From the NCBI GenBank assembly GCA_025351985.1, contig JANXUW010000299.1, positions 1-6,700 on the forward strand: a stretch of 6,700 bases of DNA. The letters are read 5' to 3'. Source of the DNA: Pseudolysobacter sp. (lineage in GTDB: Bacteria; Pseudomonadota; Gammaproteobacteria; Xanthomonadales; Rhodanobacteraceae). This document shows, in pieces, positions 1-6,690 of the stretch. Numbering within the stretch: the stretch's first letter is position 1; every line of letters starts with the position of its first letter. The translations under genes and the position numbers were made by a program. Under the pieces are notes generated by a model. It ran no database searches. It had not been told where the DNA came from and saw only the letters and a list, made by a program, of their open reading frames with translations.

Positions 1-1
1 G

Positions 2-601
2 TATTCGACCACGCTCGACTCGACCACGTTGAGCAATGCGAGCCACAGCCTGGTCGCGAAGGCCTACGACGCAGCGAACAACATCGGCACCAGCAGCACG
101 GTGAACTTCACGATCAGCAATACGACCAGTACGCCGGTCGAGCGCGTGTTGAACGGCGGCTTCGAATCCGGCGCCACCAGTTGGACCGCCAGCAGCGGTG
201 TGATCAGCACCGCTTCCGGCGAAGCCGCGCATGCCGGAACTTACAAGGCCTGGCTCGATGGTTACGGCACGGCAACCACCGATACGGTCGTGCAAACCGT
301 GGCGATTCCATCGACCGTGAGCAGCGCGACCTTGAGCTTCTGGCTGCATATCGACACGGCGGAAACGTCGACGACCAAGGTTTACGACACGCTCACGGTG
401 CAGTTGCAATCGACCTCGGGCACGGTGCTGGCAACGCTGGCGACGTATTCGAATCTCAACGCCAACACCGGCTACGCGCAGAAAAGTTTCGACATCAGCG
501 CGTACAAGGGCCAGAGCGTGAAGGTCTATTTCAAGGGTGTCGAAGACGCGCAGGATCAAACCTCATTCGTGCTCGACGATGTCAGCCTGAAAACGCAATA
601 A
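2..601 (+). CDS. C-terminal part of a secreted Ig-like/jelly-roll domain protein (5' partial)
   Basis: The reading frame is open from the first bases of the window to a TAA stop, giving 199 residues with no true start, so the N-terminus lies upstream. Residues 1 to about 41 look like the end of a bacterial Ig-like domain, with the pattern 'SHSLVAKAYDAANNIGTSS' followed by a beta-strand. From about residue 49 a second module starts at 'LNGGFESG' and runs to the C-terminus ('SFVLDDVSL'). It is rich in Ser, Thr, Gly and beta-strand patterns with conserved-looking Trp/Phe (SWTASSG, SFWLHID), which resembles a carbohydrate-binding-like beta jelly-roll. From family memory, this tail occurs on secreted S53- or S8-type peptidases of Xanthomonadales, but no catalytic domain is visible here, so the enzyme activity is unknown. 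It is probably extracellular. It faces the hda block tail to tail and is not part of it. Confidence is high that it is coding and moderate on domain identity. Confidence 0.85.
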   Translation, partial: YSTTLDSTTLSNASHSLVAKAYDAANNIGTSSTVNFTISNTTSTPVERVLNGGFESGATSWTASSGVISTASGEAAHAGTYKAWLDGYGTATTDTVVQTVAIPSTVSSATLSFWLHIDTAETSTTKVYDTLTVQLQSTSGTVLATLATYSNLNANTGYAQKSFDISAYKGQSVKVYFKGVEDAQDQTSFVLDDVSLKTQ

Positions 602-603
602 GC

Positions 604-636
604 GAAAAAGAAATATCCCTGGCACACGGATGTGCC
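604..636 (-). terminator. candidate terminator in the convergent gap, downstream of hda
   Basis: A perfect 6-bp stem, GGCACA / TGTGCC, with a 4-nt loop lies at 621-636. Read on the minus strand it is followed, after about six bases, by a T-rich stretch (complement of the A-rich run at 605-613). It begins about 70 bp past the hda stop. On the + strand only a weak 'GTTTC' follows, so it fits the minus-strand transcript better. The stem is short and the T-run is offset, so this is only a candidate. Confidence 0.35.
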
Positions 637-706
637 GCCAGTTTCATCAGCACTTTCAAAATTTCGGATCAGCGTTTTGCATCCGGCCAAGGCTGAGCTG
701 TCGCGC

Positions 707-1435
707 TCACCCTTGCGTCGGATCGCGCTCCAGCAGCTTGCGCAGAAACGGCAAGGTGATGCGTCGCTGTGCCGCGAGTGATTCACGATCGAGACGATCA
801 AGCAGTGTCGTCAGGCTGCCGAGATCGCGCGCCTGATGCACGAACAGATAATCCAGCACGGCATCTTCCAGCGTCAGCCCGCGCGCGGCGGCACGCTGCC
901 GCAGCACTTCGCGGCGATCGTCATCCGACAACGGTTTCAGCAACGCTTGCGTGCAGCTCGACAAGCGCGAGACGAGATCCGGCAGTTGCAAGCCGATCTG
1001 CGCCGGCCCGGCATCGGCCGCGAATATCAGCGTGGCCTGTTCGGCGCGACAGCGGTTGTACAGATCGAACAGCGCGTGTTCGGCCTCGCGCTGACCGGCA
1101 ATCGCCTGGACATCATCGATGCACAAAAGATCGCTGCCGCCGAGCGCGCGAATGGCATTCGCATCGGGTGTCGGCAAGCGCGCCAGCGCGAGATATTGCG
1201 CGCGGTGTCCGGCCGCTTCGGCAGCGGCGCACGCGGCGATCAGCAAATGGGTTTTACCGGTGCTGGCCGCGCCCGCGAGAAATACCCACGATGCATTTTC
1301 CGCCTGCGCGGTGCGGCTCAAAAGATCCAGCGCGGCCGCATTTTCACCCGCAACAAAATGCTGGAAACGCTGTTGCGCCGGCCAGCGTAGATTCAGTGGC
1401 AACTGCGCCGACGCGTGAGAATTTCGGCCGCTCAT
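707..1435 (-). CDS. hda: DnaA regulatory inactivator Hda
   Basis: This 242-residue protein has the layout of Hda, the AAA+ DnaA homologue that, bound to the DNA-loaded sliding clamp, triggers hydrolysis of DnaA-bound ATP and prevents re-initiation of replication. It lacks the DnaA DNA-binding domain, as expected; E. coli Hda is about 233 residues. Visible parts are a clamp-binding-like motif QLPLNL at residues 11-16, Walker A GAASTGKT at 55-62, Walker B LLCIDD at 103-108, a DLVSRL segment around 153-158 that should carry the arginine finger, and a sensor-2-like RDLGSL at 203-208 before the C-terminal helices (LLDRLDRESLAAQRRITLPF). Its ATG overlaps the TGA of the upstream permease gene in an ATGA arrangement, which fixes the start and suggests translational coupling. 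It is the last gene of the minus-strand operon. Shorter DnaA-like DNA-loading proteins are the only alternative, and the clamp motif argues for Hda. Confidence 0.95.
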   Translation of the reverse strand: MSGRNSHASAQLPLNLRWPAQQRFQHFVAGENAAALDLLSRTAQAENASWVFLAGAASTGKTHLLIAACAAAEAAGHRAQYLALARLPTPDANAIRALGGSDLLCIDDVQAIAGQREAEHALFDLYNRCRAEQATLIFAADAGPAQIGLQLPDLVSRLSSCTQALLKPLSDDDRREVLRQRAAARGLTLEDAVLDYLFVHQARDLGSLTTLLDRLDRESLAAQRRITLPFLRKLLERDPTQG

Positions 1436-2580
1436 CCGTTGCCTGCGGAATGCTCGGCCGATACCGAGTTCGCCATCGATTCGACCACGACGATACCGAC
1501 CTCTTCCTCGCCCGGCGTTTCAATACGATACAACTCGCTGGCACGATAACGCTGGTGCAGATAACGCAACAGCACCATCACCACCGAAGCGATCGGCAGC
1601 GCCAGCAGCACGCCAACAAAACCGAACAACTGGCCGCCGGCGAGAATCGCAAAAATCACCGCGACCGGATGCAGCCCGATCTTGTGGCCGATCAGGCGCG
1701 GCACCAGCACGTAACTTTCGAGCAGGTTGCCGATCGCGAAAACGCCGGCAACGAGCGCGACGTGTTGCAAATCCCCGGGGAATTGCACGAACGCCGCAAT
1801 CACGCCCATGACCACGCCGACGATGCTGCCCAGATACGGCACAAAACTGATCAGGCCGGCAATCGCGCCGATCAGCGGACCGACGTCGATGCCGACCAGT
1901 TTCAAGCCGAGCGCATAGATCAGACCGAGCGCGATCATCACGCTGAGCTGGCCGCGCATGAACGCACTGAGCACCTCATCGGATTCACGCGCGAGCTGCG
2001 ACACGACCGGTTCGATCGAGCGCGGAATCAACTCGCGAATGCGGGCGATCAACTCATCCCAATCGCGCATCAGATAAAACGCCACGACCGGGATGATGAC
2101 GAGATCGGCGATCCAGCCGAGCAGCGCAAAACCGGACTTGGAAACCTTGGCAATCACCAGCGCCGCGATGCCGCCGGCCTGGCTCAGATGTCCCTTGAGC
2201 ATGTCGACCAGTTGCTGGCTGTCGGGCCAGTCGAGGTTGACGTCGAAATGTTCCTGCAGCCACGGCGCGGCGTTCTTGTGCACCCAGTCGATCCACAGCG
2301 GCAACTGCGTGTAGAAGTTGACGATCTGCTTCTGCATGAATGGCACCAGCACGAGCAGGATCGCCACCAGCAGCAGCACCATCAATGCGAACACGATGCT
2401 TACCGCCAGGCTGCGCGGCACGTGCCAGCGCTGCAACAAATGCACGAACGGATTGAACAGATAAGCGAAGATCGCCGCGATCACGAACGGCGTCAGCGCC
2501 GGGCCGAGCAGGTACAGCACCGTCACAATACCGATCCCGAGCGCCGCCATCTGCCAGCGGGTGTTCCAGTGCGTTGTCAT
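1432..2580 (-). CDS. AI-2E/PerM family membrane transporter (COG0628-type permease)
   Basis: This is a polytopic inner-membrane protein of 382 residues. Hydrophobic stretches lie near residues 11-28, 30-47, 57-80, 152-170, 211-231, 234-262, 272-290 and 303-338, about eight segments as usual for the family. A polar region at about 81-150 follows the first three segments. Family-type motifs are FMRGQL (207-212), FVPYLG (246-251), ESYVLVPRLIGHKIGLHP (288-305) and GGQLFGFVGVLLALP (315-329). A charged tail of about 40 residues follows the last membrane segment. The family includes TqsA, named for effects on autoinducer-2 export, and Na+/H+ antiporter-like members; the substrate cannot be told from sequence. 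The ATG at 2580 was chosen because it gives the normal N-terminus and follows the pgsA stop by 5 bp. The frame stays open further upstream, but only as a shadow of pgsA. The RBS (GAGAGAAA) would lie in the end of pgsA. The stop overlaps the hda start. Confidence 0.92.
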   Translation of the reverse strand: MTTHWNTRWQMAALGIGIVTVLYLLGPALTPFVIAAIFAYLFNPFVHLLQRWHVPRSLAVSIVFALMVLLLVAILLVLVPFMQKQIVNFYTQLPLWIDWVHKNAAPWLQEHFDVNLDWPDSQQLVDMLKGHLSQAGGIAALVIAKVSKSGFALLGWIADLVIIPVVAFYLMRDWDELIARIRELIPRSIEPVVSQLARESDEVLSAFMRGQLSVMIALGLIYALGLKLVGIDVGPLIGAIAGLISFVPYLGSIVGVVMGVIAAFVQFPGDLQHVALVAGVFAIGNLLESYVLVPRLIGHKIGLHPVAVIFAILAGGQLFGFVGVLLALPIASVVMVLLRYLHQRYRASELYRIETPGEEEVGIVVVESMANSVSAEHSAGNG

Positions 2581-2585
2581 CGTAA

Positions 2586-3152
2586 TTATTTCTCTCGGGA
2601 AGTGGCGCGGCGTACACGTGCGGCGCGGCGCGACCACGTGAACACGTAATCCAACCCGCTCGCCAGCGTGGTGATCGCGACGAGCCAGATCGCGGCAGTG
2701 AGCAGCATCGCCGGGATATTGATCCAGCTGCTCAGATGCACGAGTTGCAACAGCACGTAACCGATTTGCAGGACGGTGGTGAACTTGCTCAGCGTGGTCG
2801 GTTCGGCGCTGAGCCGCCCGATCAAGGTGTGATACAGCAATGCGCCGGCGACGATGACCAGATCGCGACCGATCACGAGCCACGTCAGCCACAGCGGATG
2901 CGCGCCAGTCAGGCCGAGCGCGACGAACGACACGATCAGCAGCAGTTTGTCGGCAATCGGATCGAGCAAGCCGCCGAGCCAGCTTTGCCAGCCGTAACGC
3001 TTGGCCAGAAAACCATCGAGCGCATCGCTGAAACCGGCGATCGCGGCGACGATCAGCGCGCTGTCGTAATGCCGTTCGCGAATCAGCCACGCGAGCGGCA
3101 GCACCAGCAGCATGCGCAGCACGGTCAGCAGATTCGGCAGGTGGCGCATCAT
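2586..3152 (-). CDS. pgsA: CDP-alcohol phosphatidyltransferase, probably PgsA (CDP-diacylglycerol--glycerol-3-phosphate 3-phosphatidyltransferase)
   Basis: This 188-residue membrane enzyme is close to E. coli PgsA (182 residues). It would transfer the phosphatidyl group from CDP-diacylglycerol to glycerol-3-phosphate, making phosphatidylglycerol phosphate, the committed step to phosphatidylglycerol and cardiolipin. The CDP-alcohol phosphotransferase signature D-x2-DG-x2-A[R/K]-x8-G-x3-D-x3-D is complete, with D43, D46, G47, A50, G60, D64 and D68; position 51 is Lys instead of the usual Arg. The N-terminus HLPNLLTVLRMLL is typical of PgsA, and several hydrophobic segments follow (about 7-24, 72-83, 87-106, 145-166). 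The substrate assignment over other CDP-alcohol phosphatidyltransferases rests on overall resemblance. Two ATGs stand next to each other (3152 and 3149). An in-frame TGA shortly upstream, with no other start codon after it, excludes a longer start. No strong RBS is seen. A gap of 61 bp separates it from the upstream DUF2066 gene. Confidence 0.85.
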   Translation of the reverse strand: MMRHLPNLLTVLRMLLVLPLAWLIRERHYDSALIVAAIAGFSDALDGFLAKRYGWQSWLGGLLDPIADKLLLIVSFVALGLTGAHPLWLTWLVIGRDLVIVAGALLYHTLIGRLSAEPTTLSKFTTVLQIGYVLLQLVHLSSWINIPAMLLTAAIWLVAITTLASGLDYVFTWSRRAARVRRATSREK

Positions 3153-3213
3153 TGCGCGATGAAACTCGACATCGGAAATTCAGCCTGAAGTTGGGTGCAG
3201 CTTCCTTGCGTTT

Positions 3214-3891
3214 TTACGGACGGAACAGTAGTTGAAGGTCGACGCCGTCGATCGCTCGCGCATCCGACAGCGGACTCAGCGTCTGCGCCGCCGCCAGATT
3301 TTCGAGCAAGCGCTGCATACCGCTGCGCAGTTTCAGCGCGACCAGCATGCCATCGTCATGCGCGCGTTCCGGCGTGGCCGCGAGCACATTGTCGCTGCCT
3401 AGCAGCGCCGCCATGACGCGCGAATAGTCCGCCGCCGAACGCATGCCGCTGATCCACACATGCACGTTGCCGCCCTGCTCCGGCGCCACGTTGCCGGCAT
3501 CGTTTTCGTGGCCACCGAGATGCAGCTTGCGCAGCAGATCATCGACCGCGGCGGGATCAAATTGCGCGCTCAACACCAGATGCGACGATGCCGCATTCGC
3601 GCCGGTGTCGGCGCTGCGCACGTACTGGTATTGCTGCACGAAATTCGACGCCTGCGCCGAGGCTTTCAGCACATCCGCGCGCGTCGCCACGCCGGCATCG
3701 CCGGACAACCGCGCCAGCACTTGGCCGAGGGCGATGCGCAATCCCGCGATCCGATCATCGTCTGATTGACTGTTGACCGGCACATCGGCGCTATAGGCCG
3801 AATCGCCCGCGGCAAATACGCGTGATGGAACCGGCAACAGGCCGATCATTAAAAAAAGTGCGGCAAACATGCGGACAAAGGCACGATTCAC
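3214..3891 (-). CDS. DUF2066-type exported protein of unknown function
   Basis: The protein has 225 residues. A clear signal peptide (Arg-containing start, hydrophobic core [13 protein letters not shown], likely cut after VFA near residue 27) predicts export to the periplasm. After it come a beta-strand-like YSADVPVN, the helix [17 protein letters not shown] (49-65), [10 protein letters not shown] (82-91) and [17 protein letters not shown] (107-123), the pattern I recognise as DUF2066. A second part from about 143 (VHVWISGM...) has no motif I can name. Many DUF2066 proteins are longer, so this may be a short version. The start is GTG at 3891, with GGGA about eight bases upstream. The ATG seven codons later would remove the positively charged start of the signal peptide and is less likely. 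The gene is first in the minus-strand block, divergent from purM; a gene of this family beside purMN is, from memory, common in gammaproteobacteria. Function unknown. Confidence 0.75.
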   Translation of the reverse strand: MNRAFVRMFAALFLMIGLLPVPSRVFAAGDSAYSADVPVNSQSDDDRIAGLRIALGQVLARLSGDAGVATRADVLKASAQASNFVQQYQYVRSADTGANAASSHLVLSAQFDPAAVDDLLRKLHLGGHENDAGNVAPEQGGNVHVWISGMRSAADYSRVMAALLGSDNVLAATPERAHDDGMLVALKLRSGMQRLLENLAAAQTLSPLSDARAIDGVDLQLLFRP

Positions 3892-3934
3892 GATCAGTTC
3901 CCGATCTCATTAGTGAGGATAAAGGGCGATCAGT
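3891..3934 (-). promoter_or_regulatory. candidate control region of the DUF2066-pgsA-permease-hda block: paired 8-bp direct repeats around an imperfect palindrome
   Basis: On the minus strand ACTGATCG occurs twice, at 3927-3934 and 3891-3898, with start points 36 bp apart, and the second copy overlaps the first base of the GTG start codon. Between them lies the imperfect 12-bp palindrome CTCATTAGTGAG (3906-3917). The stretch is AT-rich compared with its surroundings and contains weak -10-like sequences (TTTATC, ACTAAT), but no convincing -35, so I do not assign a promoter. Repeats so close to a start codon could bind a repressor or could be chance. Confidence 0.3.
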
Positions 3935-3969
3935 CTGCCCAATCCGCCGCGGCGCGTCCATCAAACACA

Positions 3970-3987
3970 TCGCAACCGGCCTTGCGA
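3970..3987. promoter_or_regulatory. 18-bp inverted repeat in the purM/DUF2066 divergent region (possible operator)
   Basis: TCGCAA and its exact reverse complement TTGCGA are separated by six bases (CCGGCC). It lies between the two divergent genes, about 60 bp upstream of the purM -10 and about 80 bp upstream of the DUF2066 start, a place suited to a dimeric regulator acting on either side. It does not match the E. coli PurR box well. No regulator can be named. Confidence 0.3.
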
Positions 3988-4043
3988 CACGTCGTGCGGA
4001 CGGAGCAAACATCGCGCCGACAGAGGTTCCGCGGCGGCTTCCC

Positions 4044-4052
4044 TGCTATCAT
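4044..4052 (+). promoter_or_regulatory. extended -10 promoter element for purM
   Basis: TGCTATCAT contains TG-N directly before TATCAT, a one-mismatch -10 hexamer (consensus TATAAT), so it has the extended -10 form. No TTGACA-like hexamer lies at the normal distance upstream, which is tolerated by extended -10 promoters. Transcription would begin near 4058-4060, giving an untranslated leader of about 25 bases. That leader shows no obvious Shine-Dalgarno sequence. Confidence 0.5.
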
Positions 4053-4083
4053 TTGCGCCCCGAATCCCAGCCGATGGCGCCGC

Positions 4084-5121
4084 ATGTCCACAGAGAAGGA
4101 AGCCCTCACCTATCGCGCCGCCGGCGTGGATATCGACGCCGGCAATGCCGTGGTGGAGCGCATCAAACCGCTGGTTGCGCGCACCTTCCGCAAGGAAGTG
4201 ATGTCCGGCCTCGGCGGCTTCGGCGCATTGTTCGAACTGGCCGGGCGCTACAAGGAGCCGGTACTGGTTTCCGGCACCGACGGCGTCGGCACCAAACTCA
4301 AGCTCGCGCAGATCCTCAATCGCCACGAAACGATCGGCATCGACCTGGTCGGCATGTGCGTCAACGACGTGCTGGTGCAAGGCGCGGAATCGCTGTTCTT
4401 TCTCGATTATTTCGCAACCGGCAAACTCGATGTCGATACCACGGTCGCGGTGGTCGGCGGCATCGCGCGCGGCTGCGAACTCGCGGGCTGCGCCTTGATC
4501 GGCGGCGAGACCGCCGAGATGCCTGACATGTATCCGCCCGGCGAATACGATCTGGCCGGATTCTGCGTCGGCGCGGTGGAAAAATCCGCGCTGATCGACG
4601 GCAGCAAGATTCAGGCGGGCGACGCGATCATCGGCATCGCATCGAGCGGCGCACACTCGAACGGTTATTCGCTGATCCGGCGCATCGTCGAACGCGCCGG
4701 CAGTCCGTTCGATCTTGATCTCGGTGGCATCACGCTGGCCGATGCGCTGATGGCGCCGACCACGATCTACGTCAAGCCGATCCTCGAATTGCTCAAGGCG
4801 CAGCCGGTGCACGGCATGGCGCACATCACCGGCGGCGGTCTGAAAGAAAACATCATCCGTGTCGTGCCGGATGGCCTCGGCATCGCGCTCGATGCAAACA
4901 GCTGGCGCTTGCCGGCGGTATTCGACTGGCTGCAGCGCGAAGGCGTTGTTGCCAACGACGAAATGTGGCGCACGTTCAACTGCGGCATCGGCTACACCTT
5001 GATCGTGGCGCAAGCGCAGGTCGGCGCAACGATCGCGGCATTGAAATCGCTGCAGCTCGACGCGTGGCAGATCGGTGTGATCGAGAAAGCGACAGGCGAT
5101 GAGCGTGTCCGCATCGGCTGA
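4084..5121 (+). CDS. purM: phosphoribosylformylglycinamidine cyclo-ligase (AIR synthetase) PurM
   Basis: PurM closes the imidazole ring, converting formylglycinamidine ribonucleotide and ATP to 5-aminoimidazole ribonucleotide, step five of de novo purine synthesis, in the cytoplasm. The protein has 345 residues, the same as E. coli PurM. It begins with the typical [14 protein letters not shown] (8-21) and has [11 protein letters not shown] (42-52), the glycine-rich [13 protein letters not shown] (63-75), [16 protein letters not shown] (87-102), [12 protein letters not shown] (105-116), [21 protein letters not shown] (139-159), [13 protein letters not shown] (187-199), [16 protein letters not shown] (247-262) and FNCGIGY (298-304). 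It appears intact, with both the ATP-binding N-domain and the C-domain. The ATG at 4084 gives the canonical N-terminus; the frame is open further upstream, but that part does not resemble PurM and overlaps the promoter. Its end overlaps purN by 23 bp. Confidence 0.97.
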   Translation: MSTEKEALTYRAAGVDIDAGNAVVERIKPLVARTFRKEVMSGLGGFGALFELAGRYKEPVLVSGTDGVGTKLKLAQILNRHETIGIDLVGMCVNDVLVQGAESLFFLDYFATGKLDVDTTVAVVGGIARGCELAGCALIGGETAEMPDMYPPGEYDLAGFCVGAVEKSALIDGSKIQAGDAIIGIASSGAHSNGYSLIRRIVERAGSPFDLDLGGITLADALMAPTTIYVKPILELLKAQPVHGMAHITGGGLKENIIRVVPDGLGIALDANSWRLPAVFDWLQREGVVANDEMWRTFNCGIGYTLIVAQAQVGATIAALKSLQLDAWQIGVIEKATGDERVRIG

Positions 5122-5797
5122 AAATAGTCGCAGCGGTTTGTTGCCGATTGTCGTACTCGCCTCCGGTCGTGGCTCGAACCTGCAGGCGCTGATCGATGCG
5201 CGCGACGCCGGCGCGTTGCCTGTGGAAATTTGCGGCGTGCTTTCCGACAAACCGAAATGCCAGGCGTTGCAGCGTGCACGCGATGCAGGCATCCCGACGT
5301 TCGCACTGAGCGCGCGCGATTATGCGGATCGCGCGAGTTTCGATCAGGCTCTGTTTGCGCGTATCGCGGAATTTTCGCCACGCCTGATCGTGCTCGCGGG
5401 TTTCATGCGCATTCTCGATCCGACCGTGGTCGCCGCATTTGCCGGACGCATGATCAATATTCATCCGTCCCTGCTGCCGAAATATCCGGGGCTGCATACG
5501 CATCAGCGCGCGCTCGATGCGGGCGATGAAAAACACGGCAGCAGTGTGCATATCGTGACGCCGACGCTCGATGCGGGGCCAGTGATTGCACAGGCGCAGA
5601 TCACGATACAGGCTGACGACAACGCCGAAACGTTGGCGGCGCGACTGCTGCCACTGGAACATCGCCTGTTGTGTGCGTGTATTGCGCTGATCGCACGTGA
5701 TCGCATTCAACTGGCTGCGGATGACTGGTGCTACGACGGCCAGCATCTGCAGCGGCCGCTGCAACTCGGCGCCGACGGCGAGCTTTCATCGCGCTGA
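5099..5797 (+). CDS. purN: phosphoribosylglycinamide formyltransferase (GAR transformylase) PurN
   Basis: PurN transfers the formyl group of 10-formyltetrahydrofolate to glycinamide ribonucleotide, step three of purine synthesis. The protein has 232 residues against 212 in E. coli. About 14 extra residues precede the first strand [20 protein letters not shown] (14-33), which holds the phosphate-binding GRGSN loop. The folate and catalytic region is plain: LAGFMRIL (99-106), [17 protein letters not shown] (119-135) with N120 and H122, and [13 protein letters not shown] (154-166) with D158, matching the Asn-His-Asp triad of E. coli PurN (N106, H108, D144). The ATG at 5099 lies inside the last codons of purM in another frame, and this 23-bp overlap suggests translational coupling. 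A GTG two codons later is a possible alternative start, and a start after the purM stop would lack a good site. Co-transcription with purM is very likely. Confidence 0.96.
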   Translation: MSVSASAENSRSGLLPIVVLASGRGSNLQALIDARDAGALPVEICGVLSDKPKCQALQRARDAGIPTFALSARDYADRASFDQALFARIAEFSPRLIVLAGFMRILDPTVVAAFAGRMINIHPSLLPKYPGLHTHQRALDAGDEKHGSSVHIVTPTLDAGPVIAQAQITIQADDNAETLAARLLPLEHRLLCACIALIARDRIQLAADDWCYDGQHLQRPLQLGADGELSSR

Positions 5798-5849
5798 ACC
5801 GATCGCTAGCGCGGACGACTCGCGTTCAGCAAAAATCCGGCAGACTCCG

Positions 5850-5879
5850 ATGAGACTTTTTCGGAAATCACCGCCATGA
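5850..5879 (+). CDS. possible nine-codon leader ORF coupled to the DUF3108 gene
   Basis: ATG at 5850 opens a frame encoding MRLFRKSPP, whose TGA overlaps the ATG of the downstream gene as ATGA (5876-5879). The ORF could feed ribosomes to the next start, which has no evident Shine-Dalgarno sequence of its own. The peptide is basic, with two Arg, one Lys and two adjacent Pro before the stop, a combination known to slow ribosomes in some leaders. Nothing else supports expression, and ORFs of this size arise by chance often. Confidence 0.2.
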   Translation: MRLFRKSPP

Positions 5880-6598
5880 CGCGTTTTTCAATTTTTCTCG
5901 TCGCCGCACTGACGTCTGTTTGCACCATGGCCAGCGCCACTGAAATCGCGCCGCTGCCGGCGTTCCACGCCGAGTACGACGTGCTGCGCAACGGCAAGAC
6001 GATGGGCAAGGCCACGCTCGATCTGCACCACGCGCAAGGCGACAATTGGGAATTCATCAACCAGACTAGGGGCACGTCGGGCATGGCGGCGCTGGCCGGC
6101 ATTGATGTGCGCGAAGTCTCGACATTCCACTGGCGCAACGGCCTGCCCGAAAGCCTGCAATATCAATACACGCAAAAATCGGCAATAAAAACCCGGCAAC
6201 GCGGCATCGTGTTCGACTGGAGCAAAAACAGCGCGGCGTCGCACGATGGCAGCCAGCAATGGATGGTAGCGCTAAAACCCGGCAGCGTGGATCGCAATCT
6301 CGCGGTGTTGGCCGTGGCCGCGGACTTGAAGCGCGGCAGCAAAACCTTGAGTTATCCGGTGCTCGACAGCGATACCGTGGCCGACAAGATTTATGCGATC
6401 AAGGCCACCGAAACGCTGGATCTCCCGGCAGGCAAGCTCAGCGCGGTGCGCGTCGAACGAGAGCGCAACGACAATCCGAACAAGCACAATACGAGCTGGC
6501 ACGCCGCCGAGCGCGGTTTCCTGCCGGTGCAAATCGAGCAGCAGGACAAGGGCGACACGATCACGATGAAACTGGTTTCGCTACAGCTTGGTAAATAG
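5876..6598 (+). CDS. DUF3108 family exported protein
   Basis: The protein has 240 residues and a classical signal peptide (MTRFSIFLVAALTSVCTMASA, probable cut after residue 21) and is expected in the periplasm. There is a Cys at 16, but the sequence around it is not a lipobox. The mature part shows the DUF3108 pattern: FHAEYDVLRNGKTMGKATLDL (30-50), a beta-strand-rich middle with DVREVSTFHWRNGLPESLQY, FDWSKNS, and a later 'LDLPAGKLSAVRVERER' segment followed by a WHAAERGFLPVQIE strand pair. This pattern suggests an all-beta, possibly lipid- or envelope-associated fold, but no biochemical role is established. It follows purN by 78 bp on the same strand. A gene of this family next to purN is, from memory, common in gammaproteobacteria, but it has no clear link to purine synthesis. 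It may be read from the purMN transcript or from its own promoter, which I cannot identify. Confidence 0.85.
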   Translation: MTRFSIFLVAALTSVCTMASATEIAPLPAFHAEYDVLRNGKTMGKATLDLHHAQGDNWEFINQTRGTSGMAALAGIDVREVSTFHWRNGLPESLQYQYTQKSAIKTRQRGIVFDWSKNSAASHDGSQQWMVALKPGSVDRNLAVLAVAADLKRGSKTLSYPVLDSDTVADKIYAIKATETLDLPAGKLSAVRVERERNDNPNKHNTSWHAAERGFLPVQIEQQDKGDTITMKLVSLQLGK

Positions 6599-6663
6599 CG
6601 CGCAATAAGCAGACGCCATCGTCAGGACGGATGGACCGAGGATTTGCCGGACTCTGAAAGCTC

Positions 6664-6690
6664 GTCATCCCAGCGCAGGCTGGGATCCAT
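6664..6690. repeat. REP-like palindromic element at the window edge
   Basis: A perfect 8-bp stem, ATCCCAGC / GCTGGGAT (6667-6674 and 6679-6686), has a 4-nt loop GCAG and is flanked by 'GTC' before and 'CCATTTT' after. The form GTCATCCC...GGGATCCA matches a class of short dispersed palindromes that I recall as frequent between genes in Xanthomonadales and other proteobacteria. It could also act as a weak transcription terminator 70-90 bp beyond the DUF3108 stop, since 'ATTTTGATTT' follows. Only one copy is in the window, so repetition is not shown here, and the element may continue beyond the edge. Confidence 0.5.

Noticed and set aside
769..2649. A 626-codon open frame on the + strand, antisense to hda and the permease gene
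   Set aside because: Its product is very rich in His, Arg, Asp and Gln without domains, typical of the complementary frame of GC-rich genes; the opposite strand has two clear conserved proteins.
2581..3090. Upstream extension of the permease reading frame into pgsA
   Set aside because: The added 170 residues are Arg/Ala-rich, overlap pgsA completely in another frame, and the ATG at 2580 yields the usual N-terminus.
3913..4083. N-terminal extension of purM by 57 codons
   Set aside because: The added residues do not resemble PurM, cover the probable promoter and would exceed the 345-residue family length.
3892..4083. PurR-type operator upstream of purM
   Set aside because: No sequence close to the E. 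coli PurR box was found; the inverted repeat present has a different layout.
3961..5292. A 443-codon open frame on the minus strand, antisense to purM
   Set aside because: Composition is that of a shadow frame (Arg, Asp, Ala and His rich, no motif), while purM on the + strand matches its family from end to end.
5798..5875. Terminator between purN and the DUF3108 gene
   Set aside because: Only a CGCTAGCG palindrome (5804-5811) without a useful loop or T-run is present, so no terminator is supported.
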